Of a DNA stretch of 64,000 nt, positions 9,642-18,378 are shown piece by piece. Within the stretch, counting starts at the first letter, position 1. Each line of letters starts with the position of its first letter. The notes beneath the pieces were generated by a model that was given only the letters and a program-made list of their open reading frames with translations, did no database searches and was not told where the DNA came from. Location: NCBI GenBank assembly GCA_900469445.1, contig UBXM01000001.1, forward strand, positions 62,001 to 126,000. The letters are read 5' to 3'. This DNA is from Hyphomicrobiales bacterium. GTDB lineage: Bacteria > Pseudomonadota > Alphaproteobacteria > Rhizobiales > Rhizobiaceae. A program made the position numbers and the translations under genes.

Positions 9642-10357
9642 GCCGACTTTCGCGCGATGTTCTCGATATCGCCGAACATCCGCTCATATTCGCGCTCGGC
9701 TCCGCCATAGGAATCCGCGGCAAACTGCTCCAGGCCATTCCGGTCTCGAACGATGATCGTGCCGCGATGCGAATAGATCAACTGCTTTCCTTCCAGCACA
9801 TGCAGCGCAACCGTCACGCTTGGGCGACGCACGGATAGCATGATGGCCAGGAACTCGTGCGTAAGGTCGATCGCATCGCCATCCACGCGGTCGTGGCACA
9901 TCAATATCCACCGTGCCAGGCGCTCATCGACCGGATGAATTGCATTCGAAAGCGCTGTAAACGCCGCCTGGCTCAGCGCCACATGCGCCCAACGCGTCAA
10001 AAGGCGCTTCAGCGCCGGTGACGCGTCCATCATCCTTCGCATCACCGCGATTGGCACACGCGCACCGTGTCCCGGCACCTGCATGACGACGAGATAAGGC
10101 GCGTCAGCAGCGCCGAGTGCGACGGATGACGGAGACACGCCCTCGCGCCCCAGAAGCCCGATCTCCGTCCTCTTGCCCGAAGGTGATGTGACGACAGTCG
10201 AGATCACGCCGGAAAACGGAAAATAGCAATATTCGAGCGGCTCACCTGGTGCCGACAGCACGAACCCTTGCGGAAGATCGATCGGTTCCAAGACAGGTTC
10301 GAGAGCCGCAAAATCGTCGTGAGAAAGACGCGCCAAGAGCTTGTTCTGGTTTTTCAT
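9638..10357 (-). CDS. Crp/Fnr family transcriptional regulator, copy 2
   Basis: 239 residues, a paralogue of the gene at 8361 with the same cyclic-nucleotide-like domain and winged helix (LTHEFLAIMLSVRRPSVTVALHVLEG). Of the neighbouring ATGs at 10363 and 10357, the second has ideal six-base spacing from AAGGAAGG and is preferred. A GGAAC-N16-CGTT promoter lies about 140 bases upstream, suggesting control by the EcfG-type general stress sigma factor. The effector is unknown. Confidence 0.85.
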   Translation of the reverse strand: MKNQNKLLARLSHDDFAALEPVLEPIDLPQGFVLSAPGEPLEYCYFPFSGVISTVVTSPSGKRTEIGLLGREGVSPSSVALGAADAPYLVVMQVPGHGARVPIAVMRRMMDASPALKRLLTRWAHVALSQAAFTALSNAIHPVDERLARWILMCHDRVDGDAIDLTHEFLAIMLSVRRPSVTVALHVLEGKQLIYSHRGTIIVRDRNGLEQFAADSYGGAEREYERMFGDIENIARKSA

Positions 10358-10785
10358 ATCCATCCTTCCTTTTCCTCTCCTCTTTGTTGCGTCCAATGGG
10401 TTCGGCCGCATTCCTGCCGACAACACCACCTCCTTGTCTTGCCTTCTCCTCAGGCATGATCGCCTCCGACCAGCCACCCCCAGGCACACGCTTTGGTAAC
10501 GAATGCTCTCTCTTGAAGTTCCAAAATGGAAACACCACCTCATGGTTGTCGGTTGCCTGAACGGGACCGGCAGAATGACTTCAGCAGCTTCTACCGACCA
10601 TGTTGCTTGACGAGGATATGGTGCGACGAAGGCTTGATACCTGTAGTGCCCGCCCACGCGGCGGAGCGCCGTCCATTACCCTTGTCCGACAACGGATCGG
10701 ACTGCTGCAAAGCCGCCTGAAATCGTGAGCTCGGCTCTCCGAGACAGCTCTGGTTCCACCTTATGTTTTGCGTCTGGAGGTAATG
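10358..10785. other. 428-base intergenic region between crp-like copy 2 and dnaJ-like gene
   Basis: No convincing gene is seen on either strand. It contains the stress promoter at 10498-10522 for the leftward gene and a GGAGG ribosome site at the right edge for the DnaJ-like gene. The rest has no recognisable structure. Confidence 0.5.
10498..10522 (-). promoter_or_regulatory. EcfG-type general stress promoter
   Basis: On the minus strand GGAAC (10522-10518) is followed after exactly 16 bases by CGTT (10501-10498). GGAAC-N16/17-CGTT is the established recognition sequence of the alphaproteobacterial general stress sigma factor. It points at the Crp/Fnr gene starting at 10357. Confidence 0.7.
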
Positions 10786-11721
10786 ATGAGACAGGATCCT
10801 TATGAAATTTTGGGCGTGAAGCAGGATGTGTCGCAGAAGGACATCCAGAACGCCTTTCGAAAGCTCGCCAAGAAATACCACCCCGATCTGAACCCCGGAG
10901 ATCGTAAAGCAGAAGAGATCTTCAAGGAGATATCGGCCGCCAACGAAATTCTCGGCGATGAGGACAAGCGCGCCCGCTTCGACCGCGGCGAGATCGACAT
11001 CAACGGTGTCGAGCGCCCGCCATTCCAGCAACATCGGCAATATGCCGGAGCCAACGGCGGAGAAACATTCTTCGACGAAGGCAGCTTTTCGCAATTCGGT
11101 GGCTTCGAGGATATTTTCGCCAGCTTTATGTCGCGGCGCGGCGATCACCCAAATGCGTCCCATTTTGGCGGAGGGCAATCTCGCAGCAAGGCCGCCGACG
11201 TCCATTACACGATGGAGGTCTCCTTCCTCGATGCGATTAACGGCACGACTGCATCGGTTTCGCTCGGCCCCGGTTCATCACTGGACGTGAAAATCCCCGC
11301 CGGCACCCGCGATGGACAGGTTTTGCGCCTGCGGGGCAAGGGTGGCAAAGCTGCGACCAAAGGCCAGGATGGCGATGCACTGATCGAGATCAGGGTTAAA
11401 TCACACGCGTTCTTCAAACGGGATGGCGACGATATTCGGGTAGAAGTACCAATCACCATCCGCGAAGCAGTGCTAGGCGGCAAGATCAAGGTGCCGACAG
11501 CAGGCGGCTATCTGAATGTTACATTGAAACCGCATACCAATACGGGCACGACATTGCGCCTGAAAGGCAAGGGCGCGCCGAAGACTGGCGGCGACCATGG
11601 CGACCTGTTGGCAACGGTGAAAATCGTTCTGCCGGAAACGCCTGATCCTGACCTGACGACACTGATGGAGCAATGGTCGGAAACATCGATCGCAAATCCG
11701 CGCAAGAATCTTAACCTTTAG
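10786..11721 (+). CDS. DnaJ-family co-chaperone (CbpA-like)
   Basis: 311 residues. An N-terminal J domain (residues 1-70) carries the HPD triad in KKYHPDLN that stimulates DnaK ATPase. A G/F-rich linker follows, then two beta-barrel substrate-binding domains (VSFLDAINGTTASVSL, IPAGTRDGQVLRLRGKG, VPITIREAVLGGKIKVPT). There is no zinc-binding cysteine domain, so it is of CbpA/DjlA-like rather than DnaJ type. The ATG at 10786 has five-base spacing from GGAGG; an adjacent ATG at 10783 is only two bases away. Confidence 0.9.
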   Translation: MRQDPYEILGVKQDVSQKDIQNAFRKLAKKYHPDLNPGDRKAEEIFKEISAANEILGDEDKRARFDRGEIDINGVERPPFQQHRQYAGANGGETFFDEGSFSQFGGFEDIFASFMSRRGDHPNASHFGGGQSRSKAADVHYTMEVSFLDAINGTTASVSLGPGSSLDVKIPAGTRDGQVLRLRGKGGKAATKGQDGDALIEIRVKSHAFFKRDGDDIRVEVPITIREAVLGGKIKVPTAGGYLNVTLKPHTNTGTTLRLKGKGAPKTGGDHGDLLATVKIVLPETPDPDLTTLMEQWSETSIANPRKNLNL

Positions 11722-11835
11722 GCAAGGTGACGTTTTATAAATTCACCAAACGTCGTGTACGACGAAAGCCATGCTTGAAATATCTGGACCAGGTGTCATC
11801 TTGCCCTGGCCCTCGTATGACACTGAAAAGGTAAG

Positions 11836-12225
11836 ATGACGGAAGCCGATTATCTGAACGACTGTCCGAATATCCTTCTTCTGGAGGATGATCTTCTACT
11901 GGCGATGGATATGGAAGACCATCTGCTGCAGACCGGCCACAAGATCGTTGGCCCTTTCGGTCGCATCGCCGATGCGATGGATGCCATCCCACGCAACGAT
12001 CTGGCCGGCGCGATCGTCGACCTCAATCTCCACGGAGAATTGTCGGTTCCGGTCATAGAGATGTTGCAGGAACGGGATGTGCCCGTCATTGTCTGCAGCG
12101 GTTGCGCCGAGATGCCGGAACTCAAGAGCAGGCTCAAAGACCTGCCCATGCTCCCCAAACCCCTGAACGCCCAGAAGCTCAACCGTCTGGTGGAAGAGAC
12201 CTTCGGCACGCGCCGCGCAGCCTGA
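11836..12225 (+). CDS. Stand-alone response-regulator receiver protein
   Basis: 129 residues, a single receiver domain: ILLLEDDLLLAMDME at the acidic pocket, phospho-acceptor Asp in GAIVDLNLHGE, IVCSGCAEMPE and the conserved Lys in MLPKPLN. No effector domain. It resembles the receiver protein at 9279 and others found singly in rhizobia, where they often feed the general stress response. AAGGTAAG precedes the start. Confidence 0.8.
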   Translation: MTEADYLNDCPNILLLEDDLLLAMDMEDHLLQTGHKIVGPFGRIADAMDAIPRNDLAGAIVDLNLHGELSVPVIEMLQERDVPVIVCSGCAEMPELKSRLKDLPMLPKPLNAQKLNRLVEETFGTRRAA

Positions 12226-12299
12226 AGAGCTTTGCGGCAGGCGACGCAAGCCAACAAAGGCTGGCATCCGCCTCCCCAAAGTCACCATTCGGGGGATGA

Positions 12300-12707
12300 T
12301 CAAAATCCATTCGCGAACTTCTGCGCCACCCAATATCCGACCACGGCGGAAAAGGATGTGAGAACCGTCCCCCAGGCCATATCGACGGCGCTGACAACCG
12401 GTGACCAGTTCTTCAAAGTGGCAAGGTTGGTCATGTCATAGGTGCCATAGGCGATGAAGCCCAGGATTGCGCCGGCGATGGCGGCTGTGGTCCAGTTTCC
12501 AGACACCAGCGCGGGCTGGACCGCGAAATACACGATGCCCGCAACATAGAAGAGATAGAATATCCCGGCAGCGACGAAATTGGGCTGGTCGAGGAGAAGG
12601 CTGCCGATACGGTTGCGATAAAACCCGGTGGCGACTGTACCGAGCCAGAGAAAATCGATACCGAGGAAGGCGACTACGGTTCCCAGATAGGCCAGCACAT
12701 AGGTCAT
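12300..12707 (-). CDS. DUF2177 family membrane protein
   Basis: 135 residues with four hydrophobic segments (starts YVLAYLGTVVAFLGIDFLWLG; later GFIAYGTYDMTNLATLKNW), the pattern of DUF2177. It is the last gene of the rpoE-chrR transcription unit, 12 bases after chrR. DUF2177 genes recur near RpoE-ChrR in alphaproteobacteria, so a role in membrane adaptation to singlet oxygen is a reasonable inference; biochemical function is unknown. Confidence 0.8.
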   Translation of the reverse strand: MTYVLAYLGTVVAFLGIDFLWLGTVATGFYRNRIGSLLLDQPNFVAAGIFYLFYVAGIVYFAVQPALVSGNWTTAAIAGAILGFIAYGTYDMTNLATLKNWSPVVSAVDMAWGTVLTSFSAVVGYWVAQKFANGF

Positions 12708-12719
12708 CGTTTCATCCTG

Positions 12720-13376
12720 TCAGATTTTCAGGATCGGCTGCATCAATCGCACGATCCAGCTCGAGAATTTCAGCGGCGCTTCGGTCACAGCGAGGCAGAT
12801 GCAATCCTCACCCTCCGTAGCGGTTGGCGTATGCAACAGGTCTCCATCGGCCTCCTCGATGTCGCCGCGTGCGAAAAGATCGTCGCCATCGCGGAAACTG
12901 CCGGCCAGCACCAGTGTCAGCTCCCGTCCCTCATGCGTATGTTCAGGCACCGGCTTGCCGGCCGGAATACGCAGCAACCTCACCTGCGTCTCGGTATCTT
13001 TCGTATCGATCAGGATCTGATAGGCGCCGCGCCCGAGCGCACGCCACTTGAGATCGCCAAGGTCGCCTCCGAGATAGGATCGCAGTGGTTCGGGAAGCAC
13101 TGGCGGCACTTTGGGTGAGGCAGCAACAGGCTTGATTTCCTCGACCTTGACGTCGATCGTCCTGGCCTTGAAGCGCGCCCATGCGACATCCTCGCCACCG
13201 CTTTCGGCTGACTTGTCCAAAAGTGCTCCCGCAGCGCCTTCCATTGCTGCAAGACGCTTGCGACACTTCGGGCAAAGAGCCAGATGGGTCGCCACGGCAA
13301 GGCTCCACCCTTCCGAGAGCGTTCCCGATGCATAGTCGATCAGGAAGGCGTCGCTGATATGATGTTTCACGCTCAT
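12720..13376 (-). CDS. chrR: ChrR-type zinc anti-sigma factor with C-terminal cupin
   Basis: 218 residues. The N-terminal zinc anti-sigma domain has the H-x3-C-x2-C pattern in THLALCPKCRKRL, with an upstream histidine in KHHISD. The C-terminal half is a cupin (VPEHTHEGRELTLVLAGSF), the part needed for ChrR to respond to singlet oxygen in Rhodobacter. It sequesters the sigma factor encoded just upstream, whose stop overlaps its ATG by four bases. Both motifs and context agree with ChrR. Confidence 0.9.
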   Translation of the reverse strand: MSVKHHISDAFLIDYASGTLSEGWSLAVATHLALCPKCRKRLAAMEGAAGALLDKSAESGGEDVAWARFKARTIDVKVEEIKPVAASPKVPPVLPEPLRSYLGGDLGDLKWRALGRGAYQILIDTKDTETQVRLLRIPAGKPVPEHTHEGRELTLVLAGSFRDGDDLFARGDIEEADGDLLHTPTATEGEDCICLAVTEAPLKFSSWIVRLMQPILKI

Positions 13377-13957
13377 AGCCGCCCCTCCAGTGAGGAACGC
13401 AGCTTCTCGAAGGCCAGCCTGATGCGCGATTTGACCGTGCCGAGCGGAACGCCGAGATCACGTGCGATGGTGGAATGCGACACATCGTCGAAGAAGGCCC
13501 GACGCAATACGTCAAGCTGCTCTTCCGGCAGCGTCTCCATCGCACCACGCAGTAGCTGAGCCTCCTGAAGCTGCTGAAACTCCTGGTCGGCGGGAGCAAC
13601 GTCATCGGCGACGAAGGCCGGATCATTGAAATCGAATTCCGGTCGTTTGCGTCGATAGGCATCGATCCGGACATTACGCGCGATCGTGTAGATCCATGCC
13701 GACACATTGCCGCGAGCGGGATCGAATTGTCCTGCCTTGTTCCAGACCGCAGTCATCGTTTCCTGCATCAGCTCTTCGGCAGCCTGGCGATCTTTGGTCT
13801 TCATCACCATGAAGCTGCGGATACGCGGCGCGTAATAGCGGAATATCGCTTCGAACGCCTCGACGCTGCGCTCCCGTCCGACGATGGAAAGCAGCCGCAC
13901 CATCTCGCTTTTGGCAAGATCGTCGGCCGCCAGGCCATCGGAGTTTTTCTTGTTCAT
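13373..13957 (-). CDS. rpoE: RpoE-type ECF sigma factor, partner of ChrR
   Basis: 194 residues: region 2 (AAEELMQETMTAVWNKAGQFDPARGNVSAWIYTIARN) and region 4 (LPEEQLDVLRRAFFDDVSHSTIARDLGVPLGTVKSRIRLA). The pairing with ChrR and the downstream lipid genes identify the singlet-oxygen-responsive ECF11-like type. The start at 13957 gives a normal length; an in-frame ATG at 14050 would add 31 residues. A candidate self-recognised promoter lies at 14057-14085. Confidence 0.88.
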   Translation of the reverse strand: MNKKNSDGLAADDLAKSEMVRLLSIVGRERSVEAFEAIFRYYAPRIRSFMVMKTKDRQAAEELMQETMTAVWNKAGQFDPARGNVSAWIYTIARNVRIDAYRRKRPEFDFNDPAFVADDVAPADQEFQQLQEAQLLRGAMETLPEEQLDVLRRAFFDDVSHSTIARDLGVPLGTVKSRIRLAFEKLRSSLEGRL

Positions 13958-14056
13958 CCCGAGCCCACGCGCTGCTTGTCCCGTCAACCTTACGGGCGAC
14001 GGCCGGTACTTTTGCCATTTATCAAGCGAGATAGGCGAGCTCAAGTTCATGGCAAG

Positions 14057-14085
14057 CTTTACGAAGGACTTCCAAACACGGATCA
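14057..14085 (-). promoter_or_regulatory. Candidate RpoE-dependent promoter for rpoE-chrR
   Basis: Minus strand: TGATCC (14085-14080), 16 bases, CGTAAAG (14063-14057). The same layout occurs on the plus strand 23 bases to the right, in front of the divergent operon. TGATCC is the -35 element known for RpoE of Rhodobacter; the -10 assignment is my inference from the shared pattern. Confidence 0.5.
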
Positions 14086-14107
14086 CAGCCCTTGTTATTT
14101 TTTGAAG

Positions 14108-14136
14108 AGATCCGATTGCCTACCTACTTCGTATTG
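14108..14136 (+). promoter_or_regulatory. Candidate RpoE-dependent promoter for the FAD-DUF1365-Cfa operon
   Basis: AGATCC (14108-14113), 16 bases, CGTATTG (14130-14136). This matches the divergent element at 14057-14085 in spacing and in GATCC/CGTA core. It lies about 30 bases before the start of the FAD protein gene. Confidence 0.5.
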
Positions 14137-14164
14137 CACAGCAGAGAAGCGTGAGGATGCTGGG

Positions 14165-15520
14165 ATGACGCCTTTGGCTGGGAACTTTGGACGGGACGCA
14201 AAAAGGATAGCGGTCATCGGATCGGGCATCAGTGGCCTCTCCTGCGCATGGCTGCTGTCGAAGAACAATGACGTCACCGTCTACGAGGCTTCAGATCGGC
14301 TGGGCGGCCATGCCAATACCGTGAGCGTCGATCTGGACGAGCGCAGTGTCGCGGTCGATACCGGCTTCATCGTCTATAACGAGACCAATTATCCGAACCT
14401 CGTAGCACTGTTCGACCATCTGCGGGTACCGACGATTGCGTCGGACATGTCCTTTGCCGCCTCCATGGATGACGGCAAATTCGAATATAGCGGCACCGGT
14501 CTCAAGGGTCTTCTCGGCCAGAAGCGCAACGTGCTTCGTCCCCGCTTCTGGACCATGCTGCGTGACGTCTTCAAGTTCTACAAGGAAGCCCCGGCGCTCC
14601 TCGATCAACCCGGCATGCGCGATATCACGCTCGGCGCCTATCTCCGCCAGGCCCGTTATTCGTCAGCCTTCATCGACGATCACCTGATGCCGATGGGAGC
14701 CGCCATCTGGTCGACGACGGCCAAGGAAATGCACGATTATCCTTTGCACGCCTTCCTGCGCTTTTTCGTCAACCACGGCTTGCTGCTCCTGTCCGGCCGC
14801 CCCCAATGGCGCACCGTCGAAGGCGGCAGCCGGGAATATGTAACGCGCCTTTCCGCCGATTTTAACGGCTCCATCCGGCATTCCGCCCCAGTCGCCTCGA
14901 TCCGTCGGGCAGCAAACGGCGTCACCGTCACCGATGCGAACGGCCATTCGGATCCGTTCGATGACGTGGTGATCGCCGCCCATGCGGATGAAGCCTTGAG
15001 CATGCTGACGGATGCCGATCACCGGGAACGCGATCTGCTCGGCGCTTTCGGCTACACCCGCAACAGAGCCGTATTGCATAGCGACCCGGCCTTGATGCCG
15101 AAACACCGGAATGTCTGGTCGAGCTGGAACTACCTGAGCGGTGAAAAAACTCCGGGGCATCAGCCGCTCTGCGTGACCTACTGGATGAACCGGCTGCAAA
15201 AGCTAGACACATCGCATCCCCTTTTCCTCACACTCAACCCGACCCGCGAACCGCAGCCAAAGCTGGTTCACGGCACCTATGACTACGCCCATCCGCGTTT
15301 CGACACCGAGGCGCTGAAAGCCCAGGGCGAGCTCTGGCAGCTCCAGGGCCGCAATCGCACCTGGTTCTGCGGCGCTTATTTCGGCAGCGGCTTCCATGAG
15401 GATGGCCTGCAGTCGGGGCTTGCCGTTGCCGAAGCCTTGGGAGGCAGCCGCCGGCCATGGAACGTCGAGAACGAATCCGGCAGGATCAGGATTCGAGAGT
15501 TTCGCGAGGCGGCTGAATGA
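14165..15520 (+). CDS. FAD-dependent oxidoreductase (amine-oxidase-like) of the Cfa cluster
   Basis: 451 residues. The N-terminal Rossmann dinucleotide motif reads IAVIGSGISGLSCAWLLSKNNDVTVYEASDR (GxGxxG then acidic residue). GGHANTVSVDL and the late WFCGAYFGSGFHEDGLQSGLAVAEAL fit the NAD(P)/FAD-dependent family found beside cyclopropane-fatty-acid synthases. In Rhodobacter the equivalent cluster is under RpoE and contributes to modified (furan) fatty acids, so a role in oxidising acyl chains is plausible. The ATG at 14165 starts exactly at the flavin fold; it is coupled to the next gene by an ATGA overlap. Confidence 0.85.
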   Translation: MTPLAGNFGRDAKRIAVIGSGISGLSCAWLLSKNNDVTVYEASDRLGGHANTVSVDLDERSVAVDTGFIVYNETNYPNLVALFDHLRVPTIASDMSFAASMDDGKFEYSGTGLKGLLGQKRNVLRPRFWTMLRDVFKFYKEAPALLDQPGMRDITLGAYLRQARYSSAFIDDHLMPMGAAIWSTTAKEMHDYPLHAFLRFFVNHGLLLLSGRPQWRTVEGGSREYVTRLSADFNGSIRHSAPVASIRRAANGVTVTDANGHSDPFDDVVIAAHADEALSMLTDADHRERDLLGAFGYTRNRAVLHSDPALMPKHRNVWSSWNYLSGEKTPGHQPLCVTYWMNRLQKLDTSHPLFLTLNPTREPQPKLVHGTYDYAHPRFDTEALKAQGELWQLQGRNRTWFCGAYFGSGFHEDGLQSGLAVAEALGGSRRPWNVENESGRIRIREFREAAE

Positions 15521-16314
15521 ACGTGAGCTCCAGCATCTACGCCGGCACCGTTGTGCATACGCGGCTGAGGCCTAAACGCCATAACCTGCGCTACAGCGTT
15601 TTTTCCATGCTCCTCGATCTCGACGAACTGTCGGCGCTGGATCGGACGCTCCGGCTTTTCCGCGTCAATCGCCGCGGCCTGTTCAGTTTCTGGGAAAAGG
15701 ATCATGGCGAGGGCGCCTTGGGCGGCCTGAAGCATTGGGTCGTCGGACAGCTTTCCAATGCCGGCATGAACACGGATGACCTGCGCGTAAAAATCCTCTG
15801 CTATCCCCGCATCTTCGGTTACGCCTTCAATCCCCTCACCGTCTATTTCTGCTATGGCCGGGAGAACGAGCTGCGCGCCGTCATCTACGAGGTTTGCAAC
15901 ACGTTCCACGAACGCCACGCCTATATCATTCCGGCACATGCCGAAGATGGCGGTCAGATAAGCCACTCCTGCAGCAAGGACCTCTACGTTTCACCTTTCG
16001 TGCCGATGGATTGCCGCTACGATTTCACCGTAAAGCCGCCCGCGGACCATGTGCGGATCGCGATCAAGGAAGCCGACGCCGCTGGCATGTTTCTTTACGC
16101 AATGTTTCAGGGCAAACGACAGCCCCTTACCGATCGCAGCCTGGCAATGGCTTTTTTCAGATATCCGCTGATGACGCTCAAGGTGACGGTCGCCATTCAT
16201 TGGGAAGCGCTTCTTCTCTGGCTGAAACGCGTACCGGTTCATCGCCATGCACGCGCAGCCTCGCCAAGAGCAATAACCATTGTTTCCCATAGCCCACGGA
16301 CGGAGACCCGCTGA
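15517..16314 (+). CDS. DUF1365 family protein
   Basis: 265 residues. It starts SSIYAGTVVHTRLRPKRHNLRYSVFSMLLDLDEL and has VKILCYPRIFGYAFNPLTVYFCYG, both signatures of DUF1365. These proteins nearly always sit between an FAD oxidoreductase and a Cfa-like methyltransferase; the exact role is unknown. Its start overlaps the previous stop by four bases and its stop overlaps the next start. Confidence 0.9.
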   Translation: MNVSSSIYAGTVVHTRLRPKRHNLRYSVFSMLLDLDELSALDRTLRLFRVNRRGLFSFWEKDHGEGALGGLKHWVVGQLSNAGMNTDDLRVKILCYPRIFGYAFNPLTVYFCYGRENELRAVIYEVCNTFHERHAYIIPAHAEDGGQISHSCSKDLYVSPFVPMDCRYDFTVKPPADHVRIAIKEADAAGMFLYAMFQGKRQPLTDRSLAMAFFRYPLMTLKVTVAIHWEALLLWLKRVPVHRHARAASPRAITIVSHSPRTETR

Positions 16315-17525
16315 TGTCGGATGTCGATCACAAGCTTGAAATGCCGGTACCGTCCTTTTCACTCTTTGAGAAAATTCTCTGCCGCTGGGCCAACCGCATC
16401 GCGACGGGCCAGTTGACGCTTCGCTTTCCAAGTGGACGGGAGGCGCGTTTCGTGGGGGACGCAAGCGGCCCCGCCGCCACGATCCAATTCAGAACAATGC
16501 GTCCACTGCGGCGCCTGGCTGCCGGTGGCAGCCTCGGCTTTGCCACGTCCTATCTGGAAGGCGAATGGGAAACCCCGGATCTCGGCGCGGTCATGGATCT
16601 TGCAATCGCCAACGAAAGCCAATGGCAGGGCATGATGAAGGCAGGCCCCTTGGTCGCCTTGCTGGCGCGCATGCGCCATCGACTGAACCGCAATTCGAAG
16701 GCCGGCAGCCTCCGGAACATCGCCTATCACTACGATCTCGGCAATGAGTTCTACGAACTGTGGCTCGACGAAACGATGACCTATTCTTCCGCGCTATTTT
16801 CTGGACCGCGCGAAAACCATGCCGATGCGCAAAAGGCCAAATATCGGCGCATCATCGAGGAATTGAAGATCGGCAGAGACGACCACGTGCTTGAAATCGG
16901 CTGCGGCTGGGGCGGTTTTGCCGAAGAAGCCATTCGCGCCACCGGATGCCGCGTGACCGGACTGACGCTCTCGAAAGAACAGGCCGCATTCGCTGAAAAA
17001 CGGCTGAAGCAGGCTGGCTTTGAAGATCGCGCCGACATCCGCCTGGAGGATTATCGCGACTGCCGGGGCAAGTTCACCAGGATTGTTTCGATCGAGATGT
17101 TCGAAGCGGTTGGCGAAGAAAACTGGCCAATCTATTTCGACCGGGTCAGATCCCTGCTCTCTCCGGCCGGACAGGCGCTTATCCAGGTCATCACGATCGC
17201 GGAAGAACGTTTTGCGCATTACCGCAGCCATGCGGATTTCATCCAGGCCTATATTTTTCCAGGCGGCATGCTGCCAAGCATCCCGGCATTCGAGAACGCG
17301 GCAAAGGCGTGCGGCCTATCGGTCGAGGATTGCTTCCGTTTCGGACGTGACTACGAGCGCACTCTGCTTTTATGGGACAAGGCCTTCAGGGAGAACTGGC
17401 AGAGGATCGTCTCTCTGGGCTTCGACGAACGCTTCTTCCGCATGTGGCACTATTACCTGCAATATTGCGCCGCGGGTTTCCGAACCGGCCGCCTCGACGT
17501 TGTCCAGTTCAGGCTCGCCCATTAG
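16314..17525 (+). CDS. cfa: Cyclopropane-fatty-acyl-phospholipid synthase family methyltransferase
   Basis: 403 residues. It has the Cfa core: GSLRNIAYHYDLGNEFYELWLDETMTYSSALF, the SAM-binding VLEIGCGWGGFAEEAI, EMFEAVGEENW, and YIFPGGMLPS. These enzymes transfer a methyl or methylene group from S-adenosylmethionine to unsaturated acyl chains of membrane phospholipids. In the RpoE-ChrR context it may instead act in methylated furan fatty acid formation; the sequence alone does not decide. Confidence 0.9.
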   Translation: MSDVDHKLEMPVPSFSLFEKILCRWANRIATGQLTLRFPSGREARFVGDASGPAATIQFRTMRPLRRLAAGGSLGFATSYLEGEWETPDLGAVMDLAIANESQWQGMMKAGPLVALLARMRHRLNRNSKAGSLRNIAYHYDLGNEFYELWLDETMTYSSALFSGPRENHADAQKAKYRRIIEELKIGRDDHVLEIGCGWGGFAEEAIRATGCRVTGLTLSKEQAAFAEKRLKQAGFEDRADIRLEDYRDCRGKFTRIVSIEMFEAVGEENWPIYFDRVRSLLSPAGQALIQVITIAEERFAHYRSHADFIQAYIFPGGMLPSIPAFENAAKACGLSVEDCFRFGRDYERTLLLWDKAFRENWQRIVSLGFDERFFRMWHYYLQYCAAGFRTGRLDVVQFRLAH

Positions 17526-17527
17526 GT

Positions 17528-18310
17528 TCATTCCTTGCGAAGCATTCTGCGCGTCACCGCAAGGCTGATGGAATAAGGCATGGCGGCAAGCAGTTTCATT
17601 GCGAGCTTCATCTTCCACGGAAAGACGATCTCGAACCTTTTGCTGTCGAGCCCCCTGATGATGGCCTCCGCCGCCTCGTCCTCCTCGATCAGGAAAGGCA
17701 TCGGAAAGTCGTTGGTTCTGGTCATCGGCGTATCGACGAAACCGGGATTGATGACCTGCAGGGTCACCCCTTCCCGCTCCAGCTGTGGCCGCAACGCCTC
17801 GCAAAGGGTAATGAGCGCCGATTTCGTTGCGCCGTAAATCCCGCCGCCGGGCAGACCGATATACCCCGCAACCGAGGCAACAACAGCGATTTGTCCGCCT
17901 TGCCGCGAAATCATCGGCGCCATCACCGCCTCCAGCGCATGCGCAGTGCCGACGACATTCAGATTGAACAGCTCGGCCAGCTTGCCGGCATCGAACCGAC
18001 GTGCGCTTTCACGCACGTAGCCGCCGGCGGAAAACAAGGCGAGATCAATCGGCCCAAGCGATTGTTCGATACCATGCACCGCATCGCGCAAGGCTTGCCC
18101 ATCCGTGATATCGAGCGGATAGGCATGGATGAGATCGGGCCGCTCTGCCGCAAGCGCCGCGAGCTTCTCCACCGATCGGGCGCTCACGGCAACCTGCCAG
18201 CCACGATCTGCGAGCTTCACTGCAACCGCGCGACCGATGCCGGAACTGGCACCGGTAATCCATGCAAGCTTTCGTCCTGTCGTCTTGTCCGCCAAGGCAT
18301 CCTCCATCAT
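17528..18310 (-). CDS. Short-chain dehydrogenase/reductase
   Basis: 260-residue classical SDR. NAD(P) motif TGASSGIGRAVA near residue 15, AGGYV structural motif, catalytic Ser in VASVAGYIG and YGATK as the Tyr-x3-Lys pair. Substrate unknown. It converges on cfa with only two bases between stops; SDRs accompany the Cfa/DUF1365 cluster elsewhere, so a lipid substrate is possible. The ATG at 18310 (or the adjacent 18307) gives the standard N-terminus; a GTG at 18469 would add an unlikely cysteine-rich leader. Confidence 0.87.
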   Translation of the reverse strand: MMEDALADKTTGRKLAWITGASSGIGRAVAVKLADRGWQVAVSARSVEKLAALAAERPDLIHAYPLDITDGQALRDAVHGIEQSLGPIDLALFSAGGYVRESARRFDAGKLAELFNLNVVGTAHALEAVMAPMISRQGGQIAVVASVAGYIGLPGGGIYGATKSALITLCEALRPQLEREGVTLQVINPGFVDTPMTRTNDFPMPFLIEEDEAAEAIIRGLDSKRFEIVFPWKMKLAMKLLAAMPYSISLAVTRRMLRKE

Positions 18311-18378
18311 CTTATCTTTGATACGCAGGATGGTGACGATCGGATCGCGCTCGTTCAAACTTCCATAATGGAAGATTG

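Noticed and set aside
13727..14164. Longer start for the FAD oxidoreductase
   Set aside because: It would overlap rpoE on the other strand; the flavin-binding fold begins right after the ATG at 14165.
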